A stretch of DNA of 64,000 nucleotides from Candidatus Celerinatantimonas neptuna (GCA_911810475.1 OU461276.1:4068138-4132137); one strand, 5' to 3'. Positions 1-10,171 are shown, numbered from the stretch's first letter. Translations and numbers: made by a program. The notes: generated by a model not told the origin, from the letters alone.

Positions 1-1
1 C

Positions 2-580
2 CAGCAGTTACTACCCCGGGCATTTACCCGTCATTCACTGACTTATGCCTGGATAAGCCCGGATGGTCAGTTTATTGCAGTCGATGCATCCAGTGCCCGT
101 AAAGCCGAAGAGTTGCTCGGTTTATTACGCAAATCACTCGGTTCACTACCGGTTATTCCACTGACACTGAATACCCCGGCTGATGTCACCATGACCGACT
201 GGCTCAATCAGGGAGAACTGCCTGCCGGGTTTGAGCTGGGCCATGAAGCTGAACTGCGAAGCGCTTTAGAACATGGCGGCATTATTCGCTGTAAAGAGCA
301 GGATTTATTAAGTGATGAAATTGCCGCGCATCTAGCAGCCGATAAGCTCGTCACCAAACTGGCTCTTCATTATGCCGATCAAATCGCGTTTATGTTAGGT
401 GATGATCTATCACTGAAACGACTCAAATTCGCCGATGAGCTTCTTGAAGAAAACGATGACATCACCAGCGACGATCCACTGGCCCGCTTTGATGCCGATT
501 TCAGCCTGCTCTGTGGTGAACTCAGACAGTTTATTCCGGCCCTGATCCAGGCACTCGGTGGTGAACAGGCAACTGAATAA
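2..580 (+). CDS. rdgC: RdgC, recombination-associated protein (C-terminal part)
   Basis: The reading frame is open from the first bases of the window, so the N-terminus lies outside. The visible 192 residues contain VDASSARKAEELLGLLRKSL and the GSLPVIPL stretch typical of RdgC. RdgC is a nucleoid-associated ring-shaped DNA-binding protein that restrains RecA-dependent recombination and replication-fork events. The acidic C-terminal third and the alanine/leucine-rich end fit the family. It is followed by a 140-base gap before trhP on the same strand. I am confident in the family, and the 5' end cannot be seen. Confidence 0.93.
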   Translation, partial: QQLLPRAFTRHSLTYAWISPDGQFIAVDASSARKAEELLGLLRKSLGSLPVIPLTLNTPADVTMTDWLNQGELPAGFELGHEAELRSALEHGGIIRCKEQDLLSDEIAAHLAADKLVTKLALHYADQIAFMLGDDLSLKRLKFADELLEENDDITSDDPLARFDADFSLLCGELRQFIPALIQALGGEQATE

Positions 581-720
581 CCCTACCTCTTATCCTTTAC
601 GCTGGCATCAAACACGGTTGTCATGACAATGTTGCACACTTGTAACATTGAAACCAGACCGGATCCAGCGTAATATTCGCGCCCGATAATAAATGTACTC
701 TCTTGGTTAGGAGTCTTCCC

Positions 721-2064
721 ATGTTTAGACCTGAGCTATTGTCCCCCGCAGGGACACTCAAAAATATGCGTTACGCATTTGCCTATGGTGCCGATGCCGT
801 CTACGCAGGCCAGCCGCGCTACTCTCTGCGCGTTCGAAATAATGAATTTAATTTAGACAATTTAAGAACGGGTATTGAAGAAGCGCATGCTCAGGGGAAA
901 AAACTCTACGTTGTTTCCAATATTGCGCCGCATAACAGCAAACTCAAATCGTATATTCGTGATATCACCCCGGTCATCGATATGAAACCCGATGCACTGA
1001 TTATGTCTGATCCGGGACTGATTATGATGATCCGCGAAAACTTCCCTGATCAGACCATTCATCTGTCCGTTCAGGCGAATGCCATTAACTGGGCTACCGT
1101 TAAATTCTGGCATCAACAGGGGATCCGCCGTGTTATTCTCTCCCGGGAGCTCTCATTAGATGAGCTAGAAGAGATCCGCATGAAAGTACCCGACATTGAG
1201 CTGGAAGTTTTCGTACATGGCGCATTATGCATGGCCTATTCAGGACGCTGCCTGTTATCCGGCTACATTAACAAACGCGACCCCAACCAGGGAACCTGCA
1301 CCAACGCCTGCCGCTGGCAATATAATGTTCATCAGGCTAAAGAAAATGAATCAGGTGATGTCGTCGCCGTTGATCCGACACTCGGAATCGGTCAACCGAT
1401 TGACGATATGGTATTACTTCAGGAAAAAGGCCGGCCAAATGAATACATGCCAGCGTTTGAAGATGAACACGGCACTTATATTATGAATTCGAAAGATCTA
1501 CGTGCCGTTCAACACGTAGAACGCCTGACTAAAATGGGAATTCATTCACTGAAGATCGAAGGCCGGACAAAGTCGTTCTATTATTGTGCCCGCACCGCAC
1601 AGGTTTATCGCAAAGCAATTAATGATGCTGTCGCCGGACGCCCTTTTGATCCGACGCTCATGAGCACATTAAACAGCCTGGCTCACCGGGGATATACAGA
1701 AGGATTCCTGCGCCGCCATGTGCATGATGAATACCAGAATTATGATTATGGCTATTCGGTTAGTGACAGCCAGCAATTTGTTGGAGAAGTCACAGCGCGT
1801 GCTGCAAATGGAATGGCAGAAGTTGAAGTGAAGAATAAATTCTTACTGGGGGATTCGCTCGAGTTAATGACCCCACAGGGGAATGTAAGCTTTTCATTAG
1901 AGCAACTGGAAAACAAAAAAGGCGAAGCGATTGACGCAGCGTTAGGCAGCGGTCATACCGTCTATCTACCAGTGCCGGATCACATCAATTTAGACCATGC
2001 TCTGATTATGCGTAATCTGAATCCGGGGACCGATACCCGCAACCCTCATCAAAAAAGTGCCTGA
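721..2064 (+). CDS. trhP: TrhP (YegQ), tRNA 5-hydroxyuridine synthesis protein, peptidase U32 family
   Basis: The 447-residue protein begins MFRPELLSPAGTLKNMRYAF and aligns along its length with E. coli YegQ/TrhP. TrhP acts in prephenate-dependent hydroxylation of U34 in tRNAs. The U32 signature is present (EVFVHGALCMAYSGRCLLSG), followed by GTCTNACRW. These four cysteines are the expected iron-sulfur ligands. An upstream in-frame codon at 703 exists, but the start at 721 matches the family N-terminus and lies just after a TAGGAG ribosome-binding site. The gene stands alone and is followed by a structured 440-base spacer before glgC. Confidence 0.95.
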   Translation: MFRPELLSPAGTLKNMRYAFAYGADAVYAGQPRYSLRVRNNEFNLDNLRTGIEEAHAQGKKLYVVSNIAPHNSKLKSYIRDITPVIDMKPDALIMSDPGLIMMIRENFPDQTIHLSVQANAINWATVKFWHQQGIRRVILSRELSLDELEEIRMKVPDIELEVFVHGALCMAYSGRCLLSGYINKRDPNQGTCTNACRWQYNVHQAKENESGDVVAVDPTLGIGQPIDDMVLLQEKGRPNEYMPAFEDEHGTYIMNSKDLRAVQHVERLTKMGIHSLKIEGRTKSFYYCARTAQVYRKAINDAVAGRPFDPTLMSTLNSLAHRGYTEGFLRRHVHDEYQNYDYGYSVSDSQQFVGEVTARAANGMAEVEVKNKFLLGDSLELMTPQGNVSFSLEQLENKKGEAIDAALGSGHTVYLPVPDHINLDHALIMRNLNPGTDTRNPHQKSA

Positions 2065-2073
2065 TTAATTTTT

Positions 2074-2293
2074 AAACCTCAACCCGGCTATTGGGCCGCA
2101 TTATCCGCAATTGAGGTATTTAACCTCAACTTGGGATAAGAGAGCCTTTTCTGATAGGGATCAAAATCGATTTCGACCTTAAATCCCTATCAGAAAGCAA
2201 GACTGACACATCATGAATCAATCGTTATTCATTGTGACTTCTTATCCCGAGTTAAGGTTATTTAAGGGGCATCAGGCGGTAAGACTGATGCCC
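2074..2293. repeat. Nested inverted repeats between trhP and glgC
   Basis: This spacer holds stacked inverted repeats. AACCTCAACTTGGGATAAG at 2122-2140 pairs with 2241-2259 with two mismatches. Inside it, TTTCTGATAGGGAT near 2149-2162 pairs with ATCCCTATCAGAAA near 2183-2196. A separate perfect 9-bp stem, GGGCATCAG (2267-2275) with CTGATGCCC (2285-2293), follows. AACCTCAA also pairs with TTGAGGT near 2111-2117. None has a clear T-run, so simple termination is not obvious. It could be a MITE-like palindromic element or an untranslated-region structure of glgC. The repeats are seen directly and the function is unknown. Confidence 0.6.
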
Positions 2294-2504
2294 ATAACAG
2301 GTCCGCTCCTAAACGGCTCATCTCCAGAAAATATCTTTCATTTAAATGAAATTACGACAGACCATTGGCATAAAGCAATCTATCATCAATAATTAATTAG
2401 AGGTTTCAGTCATAAAAGCATGCTAACCATAAGTTAATGTGCCCAATCTAAACAGGCGTAAAATGACAACAGAGAAAACGCCTCTCTATACCAAGGAGTC
2501 TCAT

Positions 2505-3737
2505 ATGTTGGAACAGACCATCGCCGTTATCTTAGCCGGCGGCGTCGGTTCAAGATTACATCCCCTCACACAGGATCGCGCTAAACCAGCCGTCCCTTTT
2601 GGTGGTAAATACCGAATTATCGATTTCACTCTAGCCAATTGCCTGCACTCTGGATTACGGCGGATCTTAGTACTAACCCAATACAAATCACACTCTTTAC
2701 ACAAGCATCTCAGAGATGGCTGGTCCATTTTTAATCCGGAACTCAACGAGTATATTATCTCTGTACCGCCGCAAATGCGCGAAGGCGAAAACTGGTATCG
2801 CGGCACAGCCGATTCGATGTATCAAAATCTGTTCCTGTTAGAAAGAAGCAATATTAAATACGTGGTGATCTTATCTGGCGACCATATCTACCGGATGGAC
2901 TACGTTCCAATGCTCAACCAACACATTCAAACGGGCGCAGAATTAACCATCGCCTGTATGAGTATTCCCATCAACGAAGCGTTCCGATTTGGGATTATGA
3001 GTGTCGATGAAAGCCGCCACATCCGCTCCTTTGTTGAAAAACCAGAACATGCCGACCCGATCCCAGGCCATCCGGATCAGGCATTAGCGTCGATGGGGAT
3101 CTATGTTTTCTCAGTAGATTGTCTCAAACGAAGCCTGGAAGAAAATATCAGTAACCCCAATACCCGCCACGATTTTGGCTCAGATGTTATTCCAGGCCTG
3201 ATCCAAAAAGAAGAAGTCTACGCTTATCCTTTCGGTGGCAAGGAAGGTCGGGTAAGTCGTGATCACTACTGGCGTGATGTCGGCACCATCGACTCATACT
3301 ATCAGGCCAATATGGATCTGCTTCAAACCGTTCCCCCGATTAATCTATATCAACAGGACTGGTATATCCGCAGCTACCAAAAACCAGTTGCACCGGCCAA
3401 AATGGTTTCCGGAGCATCCGGTACGGAGGGGATCACCATTAACTCGATTATCGGAGGGGGTGTGATCGTCTCCGGTGGATGCGTTCAGAATTCAATCATC
3501 TTCCAGGATGCCCGGATACTGGATACGGCGATCGTCGAAAACAGCCTTATTTTTGACCATGTGGTGATCAACCCAGGCTGCCATATACGAAATTGTATTA
3601 TTGATAAACACGTAACACTGCCACCAAAAACTCAGGTCGGCATCAACAGAGAGGAAGATGAAAAACGGTTTGTCATATCAGAACAGGGGATTGTCGTCAT
3701 CCCCAAAGGCTATCAGTTTAACTCGGCAACGCACTAG
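2505..3737 (+). CDS. glgC: Glucose-1-phosphate adenylyltransferase (ADP-glucose pyrophosphorylase)
   Basis: The 410-residue enzyme makes ADP-glucose from glucose-1-phosphate and ATP, the committed step of bacterial glycogen synthesis. The N-terminal nucleotidyltransferase signature LAGGVGSRL (about residues 10-18), the RAKPAVPFGG loop, the ENWYRGTADS segment and the SGDHIYRMDY motif are all present. A C-terminal left-handed beta-helix region with hexapeptide-like repeats follows. The start at 2505 was chosen because AAGGAG lies 7 bases upstream, and the in-frame ATG at 2439 lacks one. No other glg gene is adjacent, so this is a solitary glgC. Confidence 0.95.
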   Translation: MLEQTIAVILAGGVGSRLHPLTQDRAKPAVPFGGKYRIIDFTLANCLHSGLRRILVLTQYKSHSLHKHLRDGWSIFNPELNEYIISVPPQMREGENWYRGTADSMYQNLFLLERSNIKYVVILSGDHIYRMDYVPMLNQHIQTGAELTIACMSIPINEAFRFGIMSVDESRHIRSFVEKPEHADPIPGHPDQALASMGIYVFSVDCLKRSLEENISNPNTRHDFGSDVIPGLIQKEEVYAYPFGGKEGRVSRDHYWRDVGTIDSYYQANMDLLQTVPPINLYQQDWYIRSYQKPVAPAKMVSGASGTEGITINSIIGGGVIVSGGCVQNSIIFQDARILDTAIVENSLIFDHVVINPGCHIRNCIIDKHVTLPPKTQVGINREEDEKRFVISEQGIVVIPKGYQFNSATH

Positions 3738-3756
3738 CTCAGCAACATAAGCTTCT

Positions 3757-3795
3757 TCAGGTAACGGATGTGATATGTTCACCACCGTTACCTGA
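3757..3795. terminator. Stem-loop between convergent glgC and yebC-family genes
   Basis: TCAGGTAACGG (3757-3767) pairs perfectly with CCGTTACCTGA (3785-3795), an 11-bp stem with a 17-base loop. It sits between two convergent genes, where a bidirectional terminator is expected. It lacks a uridine run on either side, so it may act as a processing or rho-assisted end rather than a classic intrinsic terminator. Confidence 0.55.
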
Positions 3796-3833
3796 ACTGT
3801 CAGACATCGCAATATCAGTCAGCTACCTGAAAT

Positions 3834-4556
3834 TTAATTAGGCAACACTGCATTGTGGTAGACATTCTGGACATCATCATTATCGTTTAATACGTCGATA
3901 AAGTGTTGGAAAGTTTCCACATCATCACCACTTAAATCGGTACTGGTCTGTGGTACAAACGTAATTTCTTCCACTTCAAACAATAATTCAGGGATTGCAG
4001 CGAGCAAAGCTGAACGAACTTTGTCGTATTCGGTATATGGTGCAAAAACAGTAATGATACCGTCTTCATTTTCGATCTCACTGACATCAACATCCGCTTC
4101 CATCAATGTTTCAAAAATCGCATCTTCATCATCATGTTTAAATGCAAAGACAGCCTGATGATCAAACATATGAGCAACCGCACCAGGGCCACCAATTTTC
4201 GCATCATTTTTCACAAAAGCCTGGCGCACAGATGCAAATGTCCGGCTGTTATTATCGGTCAGACAATCCACAATCACCATGCAACCACCAGGACCAAACC
4301 CTTCATAACGCGCAGGTTCATAATCTTCCCCACCGGCATTGATCGCCCGTTCAATCGCCCGTTCAATGACGTGTCCGGGAACCTGGTCTTTTTTAGCTTT
4401 TTCAATCAACCGTCGCAGAGACAGGTTGGCATCGGGATCACTGCCGCCCTTTTTAGCGCTAACATAGATCTCTTTACCATATTTTGAATAAACTTTAGTC
4501 TTCGCTCCGGCTGTTTTGGCCATCGACACTTTCCGGACTTCGTAGGCTCTTCCCAT
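3834..4556 (-). CDS. YebC/PmpR-family DNA-binding / translational regulator
   Basis: The 240-residue protein begins [19 protein letters not shown] and contains [25 protein letters not shown] and the C-terminal VQNVYHNA end, all hallmarks of the YebC/TACO1 family. Members are reported as DNA-binding regulators or as factors easing ribosome stalling. An upstream ATG three codons earlier exists, but the family N-terminus starts at MGRAYEVRK. The acidic, aspartate-rich C-terminal segment is usual. It is convergent with glgC. The family is certain and the exact physiological role is not. Confidence 0.9.
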   Translation of the reverse strand: MGRAYEVRKVSMAKTAGAKTKVYSKYGKEIYVSAKKGGSDPDANLSLRRLIEKAKKDQVPGHVIERAIERAINAGGEDYEPARYEGFGPGGCMVIVDCLTDNNSRTFASVRQAFVKNDAKIGGPGAVAHMFDHQAVFAFKHDDEDAIFETLMEADVDVSEIENEDGIITVFAPYTEYDKVRSALLAAIPELLFEVEEITFVPQTSTDLSGDDVETFQHFIDVLNDNDDVQNVYHNAVLPN

Positions 4557-4662
4557 TGGTTCCAACTTGAAATATTAATTAAAAAAGTAAACTGATTTTA
4601 CCAATAGCAGACCAATAGCTCTAGGGCGTGATGACGTTTGGCGATGGTTTTTGCAGCTTTTT

Positions 4663-4743
4663 GCTGTTTATTTAGACAAGTCAGGTTCTCTACCGTGTAG
4701 TCATCTCCACAAATCAGGACCTAACGATGAATAAATAAACAGC
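4663..4743. repeat. 12-bp perfect inverted repeat upstream of the yebC-family gene
   Basis: GCTGTTTATTTA at 4663-4674 is the exact inverted copy of TAAATAAACAGC at 4732-4743, with 57 bases between. It overlaps the terminator hairpin of the chemotaxis gene on its right side. It may be a palindromic intergenic element. No function is evident. Confidence 0.45.
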
Positions 4744-4778
4744 CAGTCAAAAGTTCAACTGGCTGAGATCTGTTTTTT
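4740..4778 (-). terminator. Intrinsic terminator downstream of the chemotaxis receptor gene
   Basis: CAGCCAGT (4740-4747) pairs with ACTGGCTG (4758-4765). Read on the minus strand, the stem is followed at once by TTTATTTATT, ending transcription from the chemotaxis receptor gene. On the plus strand a T-run lies at 4773-4778, so it may work in both directions. Confidence 0.7.
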
Positions 4779-4831
4779 CACCCAAAACAAATTGTGAATT
4801 CGAACAACACTCAATCATCACCCCACACAGA

Positions 4832-6478
4832 TTACACTTTAAATGTTGCCATCTGGTCTGCCAGCTCACGTGTTGACAGTTGCGCCTGCCCTGTAGCGGT
4901 ACGTGATTCTTCAACAAATGACAGTAATTCGCTCGAATCGGTCCGGATATTATCCATATTGGTACTGATATTCCCCATCACCATACTCTGCTGCTCTGTC
5001 GCAGAAGCAATCTGAGCCGAACTATCAAGCACACGCTGAATGGCTTCCACAATCTTATCCAAAGCCTGCTGAGTGGACTCTGTTGATTCAACCACATTTT
5101 GAATGTCTTTGGCGTTTTCCTCCATGGCACTCACCGCATCACTCACTCCCTGATTGATAAGGCCAACGGTATCCTGGATCTCTTTGGTTGATGACTGGGT
5201 TTTCATCGCCAGATTACGCACTTCTTCTGCAACCACGGCAAACCCCCGGCCCGACTCCCCGGCCCGGGCCGCTTCAATCGCCGCATTCAACGCCAATAAG
5301 TTCGTCTGCTCAGCGATACTGCCAATCACATCCATAACAGATTGAATATTGCGACTCTCAACATCCAGACGACTAATTATTTCCTGAGACTGAGTCAGGC
5401 TGTCTGCCAGTTCATGAATTTTCTGAATGGCAGCATGAATATCATGGCTGGATTGAGAAACCTCATGCTGTGCCTGATTAGACTGTTCTGATGAATGCTG
5501 GGCTTGAGTCGATATTTCCTGAATAGCGTCATGCATTTCTGAAATTGAACCGGCCGCTTCTTCAACAGAGCTATTTTGTTGTTTCGCCTTATCCCCGGTT
5601 TGTCCAGAAATATGCGTCAGATCATTCATTCGTTCATCAATCAATGATGACTGAGAAGATGCATCATGAATTAAATTATGCAAATGAGCCAAAAACTGGT
5701 TCGTCATCTGGGCTAACTGGGCCAACTCATTCGTGCCATCATCTTTAAGACGACGGGTCAGATCACCACCCGAAGCACTTAATTCACGCATATTCTCAGT
5801 CAGACGCCGAAGCTGACGACAAATCATACTTGGCACCACAATACTAAATAAGATACCCAAAACAATCGCAATGGCTGAAATCATCACAATCAGTTTTAAC
5901 TGCAACGCTTCCAGATAATGGGTATGATCTGAAATCTGCTCACGGTGGTAATCCAGTTCTTCTTCAAATTTGTCATAAAATGTCCGCAGATGGTAAAAAC
6001 TATCATGCTGCTGATGCACCAACACATCATAGGCTTTTTCGTACTCTGCATTTTGCGTAAATTGCACGACCTGCAAAGTCAGCATTTTCCAATCCCGAAA
6101 AGCGGTCTCAAACTCCTGATTATCTTCTGGAAACAGCTTCACTCCAGGAATAGACCCTTTCACCCTCGCGGCTTTCATCCGGTCATAAGCCTGCTGCTGA
6201 TTTTCCCGAAATGCAGACAATTTATTATCAGAGGCCTCATCATGACGGGTCAGTGCAACATAATCGCGAAGCGCAACCACTGACTGATACAAATCCCTGT
6301 CTGCATTTAACGCCATAACCGATGCCGGGGCCAAATGATCCGTTAAGTACCGGGTATCGGTCGATAATCGTTCATTACTGCGCCATCCAATAATGGCCAA
6401 AATCAGAATCAATACAGTAAGCAATATAATTGGTGTGGCAATCTGCGATCGAACCGTTAATTTTTTTAGAAGATTCAT
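4832..6478 (-). CDS. Methyl-accepting chemotaxis protein
   Basis: This 548-residue transmembrane chemoreceptor has TM1 at about 11-31, a roughly 160-residue periplasmic sensor domain, TM2 at about 195-217, a HAMP domain to about 270, and a long cytoplasmic methylation/signalling hairpin. The hairpin tip (about 383-430) carries [20 protein letters not shown] and [14 protein letters not shown], the CheA/CheW-binding signature. The sensor domain looks helical, like a four-helix-bundle type (Tar/CHASE3-like), and its ligand cannot be told. There is no CheW-box pentapeptide NWETF at the C-terminus. The gene is monocistronic, with its own terminator. Confidence 0.93.
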   Translation of the reverse strand: MNLLKKLTVRSQIATPIILLTVLILILAIIGWRSNERLSTDTRYLTDHLAPASVMALNADRDLYQSVVALRDYVALTRHDEASDNKLSAFRENQQQAYDRMKAARVKGSIPGVKLFPEDNQEFETAFRDWKMLTLQVVQFTQNAEYEKAYDVLVHQQHDSFYHLRTFYDKFEEELDYHREQISDHTHYLEALQLKLIVMISAIAIVLGILFSIVVPSMICRQLRRLTENMRELSASGGDLTRRLKDDGTNELAQLAQMTNQFLAHLHNLIHDASSQSSLIDERMNDLTHISGQTGDKAKQQNSSVEEAAGSISEMHDAIQEISTQAQHSSEQSNQAQHEVSQSSHDIHAAIQKIHELADSLTQSQEIISRLDVESRNIQSVMDVIGSIAEQTNLLALNAAIEAARAGESGRGFAVVAEEVRNLAMKTQSSTKEIQDTVGLINQGVSDAVSAMEENAKDIQNVVESTESTQQALDKIVEAIQRVLDSSAQIASATEQQSMVMGNISTNMDNIRTDSSELLSFVEESRTATGQAQLSTRELADQMATFKV

Positions 6479-7189
6479 CCGATATTTCCCGTGCTAGCTA
6501 AACGCTCTCAACCAACTCCATCTCAAACCTGAACCAGGATAATGAATGCTGTTTATATTGAGCACATTTATAAGACCATGATGGGCAGCATTACTGTTCA
6601 TTTCATCCTGAAGTTGCCATTGCGTCGATTGCTGCGCAATGTATCACCTCAAGAAACAGCAAACAGCTGCCAAACTATCACCTAAGTAAGTAATAGCCCT
6701 CTTATAAAATTAGCAAAAGAAAAGACAAACGTATGAAAAAACATCTAAATAACCTCAACTACAAAAAGAAGTTACAACTAAATCACGATTCATTCATACA
6801 GACAAAACAGTTTTCTGATGAGAACATCCAGACTAAGCTAAGAGCAAACATATGCGCCATAATTATTTTACAGCTCGCTAAAATCGGGCTTAATCCTCTG
6901 CCAAAAGGTATCCCGGGTGAAATTTAATAGATTGAATAAGTGAGCGAGGCATTAATCACAAAGAAAAATAAACGTTCGAATTAAGATAAAGGAAAAGTCA
7001 CTTGAAAAGCACGCGGAAACATCGCATCCAACTCTGCTTCTGCTGCGTACTACGCCTGTGTCTGGTTATTTTTATCCAGGCCTAACAATTTGAACAGTTT
7101 TGTCCAACCTGTACCTGTTGCCTTGAGCCATCAAGACAAGAAACATACCAAGCCTGAACCCCACAATAAGCATTTCGCCCATCTAAATC
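6479..7189. other. Intergenic stretch with one doubtful short ORF
   Basis: This AT-rich 0.7 kb has no convincing gene. A 64-codon open frame at 6733-6927 (plus strand, lysine/asparagine rich, no good ribosome-binding site, no recognisable family) is probably chance. Near 7070-7130 the minus strand reads GTGWTKLFKLLGLDKNNQTQ before a stop, perhaps another scrap of the prophage remnant that follows. Confidence 0.4.
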
Positions 7190-7502
7190 GGCGATGACAT
7201 TCACAAAATTGGGTAAGCTGGAATTATTTCCTGCAACCATAGTCACATAGAGTACTCATTTAACATACGGTAACAGATAGCGGAAGTGTCCCTTCACAGG
7301 GCCTTTACTATCCAGCCATCGCATCATAGTAGTTATACAAACGAATCAGCTCATTAAAATTGACCCCGGTTTTGTTAGGGACAGTACCAACCAGGTGAAC
7401 CACAGTCTGAGCCAGAGGCCCCAACACAGGTAATGCTTCAATCGCATAAACAGTTACACCGTTCAGATCAAAATTTTGAATAGGTGATAAGGTGACACTC
7501 AT
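7190..7502 (-). pseudogene. Tail sheath protein (P2 FI-like), N-terminal remnant
   Basis: The minus strand reads MSVTLSPIQNFDLNGVTVYA and LGPLAQTVVHLVGTVPNKTG, nearly the same as the intact sheath gene at 46095-47270 (MAVTLSPIENFDLNGVTVNA, MGPLAQTVVHLVGTAPNKTG). Homology continues at DNA level to about 7190, with a small deletion near 7295-7310, and then stops. Only about the first quarter of the gene survives. It is part of a decayed prophage related to the one at 39-61 kb. Confidence 0.85.
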
Positions 7503-7700
7503 GCTTCGCCTCTTGAGTAATCGGAGTAGATGATTGGCATCCAGACAACCTACTTTGCCATTAAGCCGCAACATGACCGCCAGTGCGAGGATCAACACGA
7601 TTTTACCGTCAGCCTGATGATGCCAGCGGCTATTAAGCCGAAAAAATTGCAGGATCGGGTAATCCTGAATTTCTGACTTACTTTGATTCGCTATACACAT
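7503..7700 (-). pseudogene. Small sheath-adjacent phage protein, remnant
   Basis: MCIANQSKSEIQDYPILQFF resembles the intact small protein encoded at 47270-47458 (MRMAKQIKPKMQDYSILQSF, then NGKWHH versus NSRWHH). In this copy the stop codon before the sheath start has been lost, so the frame runs straight into the sheath remnant. This confirms it is a degenerate copy. Confidence 0.75.
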
Positions 7701-7857
7701 TTTCTGTTTGTAAAGAACATTAAAGCATTAATACTTTGGTATGATTAATCTTGATTATTAATTTCATGATGAGTAACCTTAGCCCCGCTTGACGGCCCTT
7801 TGATGACTTTATATTAACGTTCGATTAGCCATCAACGGGGTCAAAGGGTCCCGTCAG

Positions 7858-8192
7858 CTATTTACCGAAAACTGAGCCGGTTACTTTGGCCCGCCAGATC
7901 ATAGTAAAAAGGAAATTATCCTTCTCTGGCACATTAAGCTGCGCCATGCGATATTTCCGCCATGCGCTTGCGTCAGTGCCAGCATCTTCTAAGCGGTTAA
8001 TTTCACGACTAACAGCTCGACAAGCGAGTATCGGCTAGAACGAGCCAAAACAGCTTTAACTGCTTTCTTTTGCGCTTCAGTGGATTTTATCGCATCATAA
8101 TATTTGTCATCAGAAAACGCAGTCAGTGAAGCATTCCACCGAGAAGCATAAGCATCAATAGTTGCCTGTTCGACATTATTTTCAATAACCAA
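7858..8192 (-). pseudogene. Tail fibre assembly protein, remnant
   Basis: DNA at 7930-8010 matches the 3' part of the intact fibre-assembly gene (47613-48032), including the segment coding INRLEDAGTDAS and the final Gly-Lys-stop. The reading frame is broken: the frame open at 7989-8192 (67 codons) changes at about 8010-8030 into the conserved frame. The promoter-side half is missing or diverged. Confidence 0.7.
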
Positions 8193-8800
8193 ATAGCTTG
8201 TTATTTTTATCTTTGAAAGATTGCATCATGTAATTCGCTCCATGCAATAAGCTCATAAGTACCGTCAGCAGTAAATCGATATGTTTATCCAGAAGATACG
8301 GGAATGCATCGAAAATAGTATTAATCAGCTGTGGGTGAATACCCCCTTGCCTTTGCAATAACAGTTCTATCCAGATCACATTACAACCAAATATCGACAC
8401 CTTCCTCGCTACTGGTTATTAAATCAATAAAATGGGTAGATATATCCGTATTAACAGACGAACCCCCAATAGAACGTGAACTATTAGCTAACATATTGGT
8501 TCGTATTTTTTCAAATAAGAATCAATCGCTGATTTAGTTTTAAGAGCTGTCATAAACGCAGAATCATTAGTGAATCACCAGTGGCTTTAATCGCATTGCC
8601 TTTAGATAAAGTCGATGCGTCCGGTAAACGCTCTGCAGAAATTAGTCCTGCATCCAAACATCTCCCACCACCTTGAAGAATTCTCTATAACAGTATAATT
8701 TCAGATTGAAGGTGATCAACATTTACCACATAAGCCTTTGCTTGTTTCAACACATCTGCATCAACGGCAATAAGTATCTTTTTCTGATCCGCTAATATTC
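8193..8800 (-). pseudogene. Tail fibre gene, remnant
   Basis: No frame stays open here. DNA at about 8740-8798 matches the intact fibre gene near 48477-48530 (the segment encoding ADQKKILIAADANVLQQ), and the order fibre to fibre-assembly is kept. The homology breaks at about 8800, where the sequence jumps to holin homology. This implies a deletion of everything from baseplate to lysis genes, about 12 kb by comparison with the intact prophage. Confidence 0.65.
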
Positions 8801-8990
8801 ATCCTGACGGGACGCCTCCTGCGCATGCAGTTCGAAGGTCTTTCGGCGATAATAAAAGTTCTCTGTTGCAGTAAAAATCTGTGACTAAGATACCAATAAA
8901 TATTGCAATTTTATTTAAATCAATTGTGCCAAACAGCCCGGTAATTACCCCCCATAGATAGGAGATTTTGCTAAACAATGACTCTTTCAT
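8801..8990 (-). pseudogene. Holin, remnant
   Basis: MKESLFSKISYLWGVITGLF followed by GTIDLNKIAIFIGILVTDF parallels the intact holin at 60922-61113 (MKEQLFSKIAYLWAVATGLF, GSIDLNKAAVLVGILATIF). After residue 40 the frame diverges from the family sequence (a frameshift before the YYRRKTFELQ part, whose DNA is still visible at 8836-8860). The short GGCGGCAAAG motif upstream of the holin is also shared (about 9070). Confidence 0.8.
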
Positions 8991-9090
8991 AGGCGATAGT
9001 TAACGACAGTCCGAAATACACAGACACTCGATTAATGAGTTATAAATTAATAACAAAACTACCAAACAGGCGGCAAAGGAAGATAGAACA

Positions 9091-9277
9091 ATGAAATTCC
9101 GAGACCCAGAAACAAAAAATTCCGCCATCAGGCAAGGTCTTACCTTATAGATGATACTGTGACATTTCAGTGGAACTGATCAAACGAAAACAAAAATAAG
9201 ATCACATTTTTAAAAACCAGAGATAATATTGACTATATTAATAATAATATTCCTAATCTGACATATACGGTCTTCAG
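9091..9277 (+). pseudogene. Short degenerate ORF upstream of the GH18 gene
   Basis: From ATG at 9091 the plus strand reads MKFRDPETKNSAIRQGLTL and then a stop. Other frames continue with DDTVTFQWN and ITFLKTRDNIDYINNNIPNL up to the start of the next gene. This looks like a small gene broken by at least one frameshift and one stop. The family is not recognised. Confidence 0.3.
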
Positions 9278-10171
9278 ATGATTTCCAATCGCAATTTTTT
9301 CTTCTATGTCATGGGGTCTCATGTTCTTCCCCATCTTTCCAGTCAGACATCACTCACTGACTTAAACATTCACGATCACCTGCAATCTATTTCATGGGGC
9401 ATGTGGTATAGCCACACCCAGCTGCAACATCTTACATCTGCCAGCCAACTGTATATTTGGGATGGTGATGATGGAAATCTGCTTAAACGCCCATCTTATA
9501 CAAAGCCTGTGATTCAATTTGCCCAGGGCGGTGGCCAGCTCGGCGTCACACTAGGAGGGAATCCCCCTTCCACCGACAAACTCATCAACCCGATCAGTCA
9601 TCTTTATCAAAAACCAGATGATTTCATCAAGCTGCTTCTGAGTATTCAGTCTTCACTTAATGGCTATCTTGATTTTATTGATCTAGACATTGAAAACCCG
9701 CAACTTGACGAATGGACAACCGCTCACTGGACAAAACTCAATGCCACCTTAAATAAAATTCGCCAATATCCAAGTACTAAAGAAATTAAAATCTTACTGA
9801 CGATCCCTCAGGCTTCCAATTACTGGAGCCACAAACCCGGTTACCAGGCCCTTCGTAACTCAGATATTCTCAAAAACACCGCGATTGATTTCATCAATAT
9901 TATGGATATGGATACCAAACAGCATCCACAGGCCAGTATCTGGATCAACTGGATTGCTCAAACGCAGGAGTTTTTCTCACTTGATCCTCAATCGGAACAG
10001 CTAAAAACAGTAGTGACCTTTGAATCAAACACCGACAAAATGACAACCGATCTATTTGAACAGGTCATTCGGGAGTTAATACGCAGGGGTTATCATTATA
10101 TTGCGTTATTCAAGCTAGATAGTGATGGGCTCAAAAAGTTTAAAACCATCATCCAGGGCAATCATGATTAA
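9278..10171 (+). CDS. GH18-type glycoside hydrolase (chitinase-like)
   Basis: The 297-residue protein has the GH18 catalytic signature DxxDxDxE at residues 132-139 (DFIDLDIE), inside a strand-like GYLDFIDLDIEN segment. A glycine-rich FAQGGGQLGVTLGG precedes it, as in the barrel strand 3 SxGG motif, and the C-terminal HYIALFKLDSDG fits a last barrel strand. The natural substrate would be a beta-1,4-N-acetylglucosamine polymer, but this is inference. No signal peptide is visible. It lies on the plus strand between minus-strand prophage remnants and stays fully open, so it may be a selected cargo gene. Confidence 0.7.
   Translation: MISNRNFFFYVMGSHVLPHLSSQTSLTDLNIHDHLQSISWGMWYSHTQLQHLTSASQLYIWDGDDGNLLKRPSYTKPVIQFAQGGGQLGVTLGGNPPSTDKLINPISHLYQKPDDFIKLLLSIQSSLNGYLDFIDLDIENPQLDEWTTAHWTKLNATLNKIRQYPSTKEIKILLTIPQASNYWSHKPGYQALRNSDILKNTAIDFINIMDMDTKQHPQASIWINWIAQTQEFFSLDPQSEQLKTVVTFESNTDKMTTDLFEQVIRELIRRGYHYIALFKLDSDGLKKFKTIIQGNHD

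Noticed and set aside
4134..6283. Plus-strand open frames opposite the yebC-family and chemotaxis genes
   Set aside because: The minus-strand genes are certain, and the opposite frames have no independent support.
8331..8537. 68-codon plus-strand frame in the prophage remnant
   Set aside because: It lies antisense to the decayed tail-fibre gene and has no ribosome-binding site.
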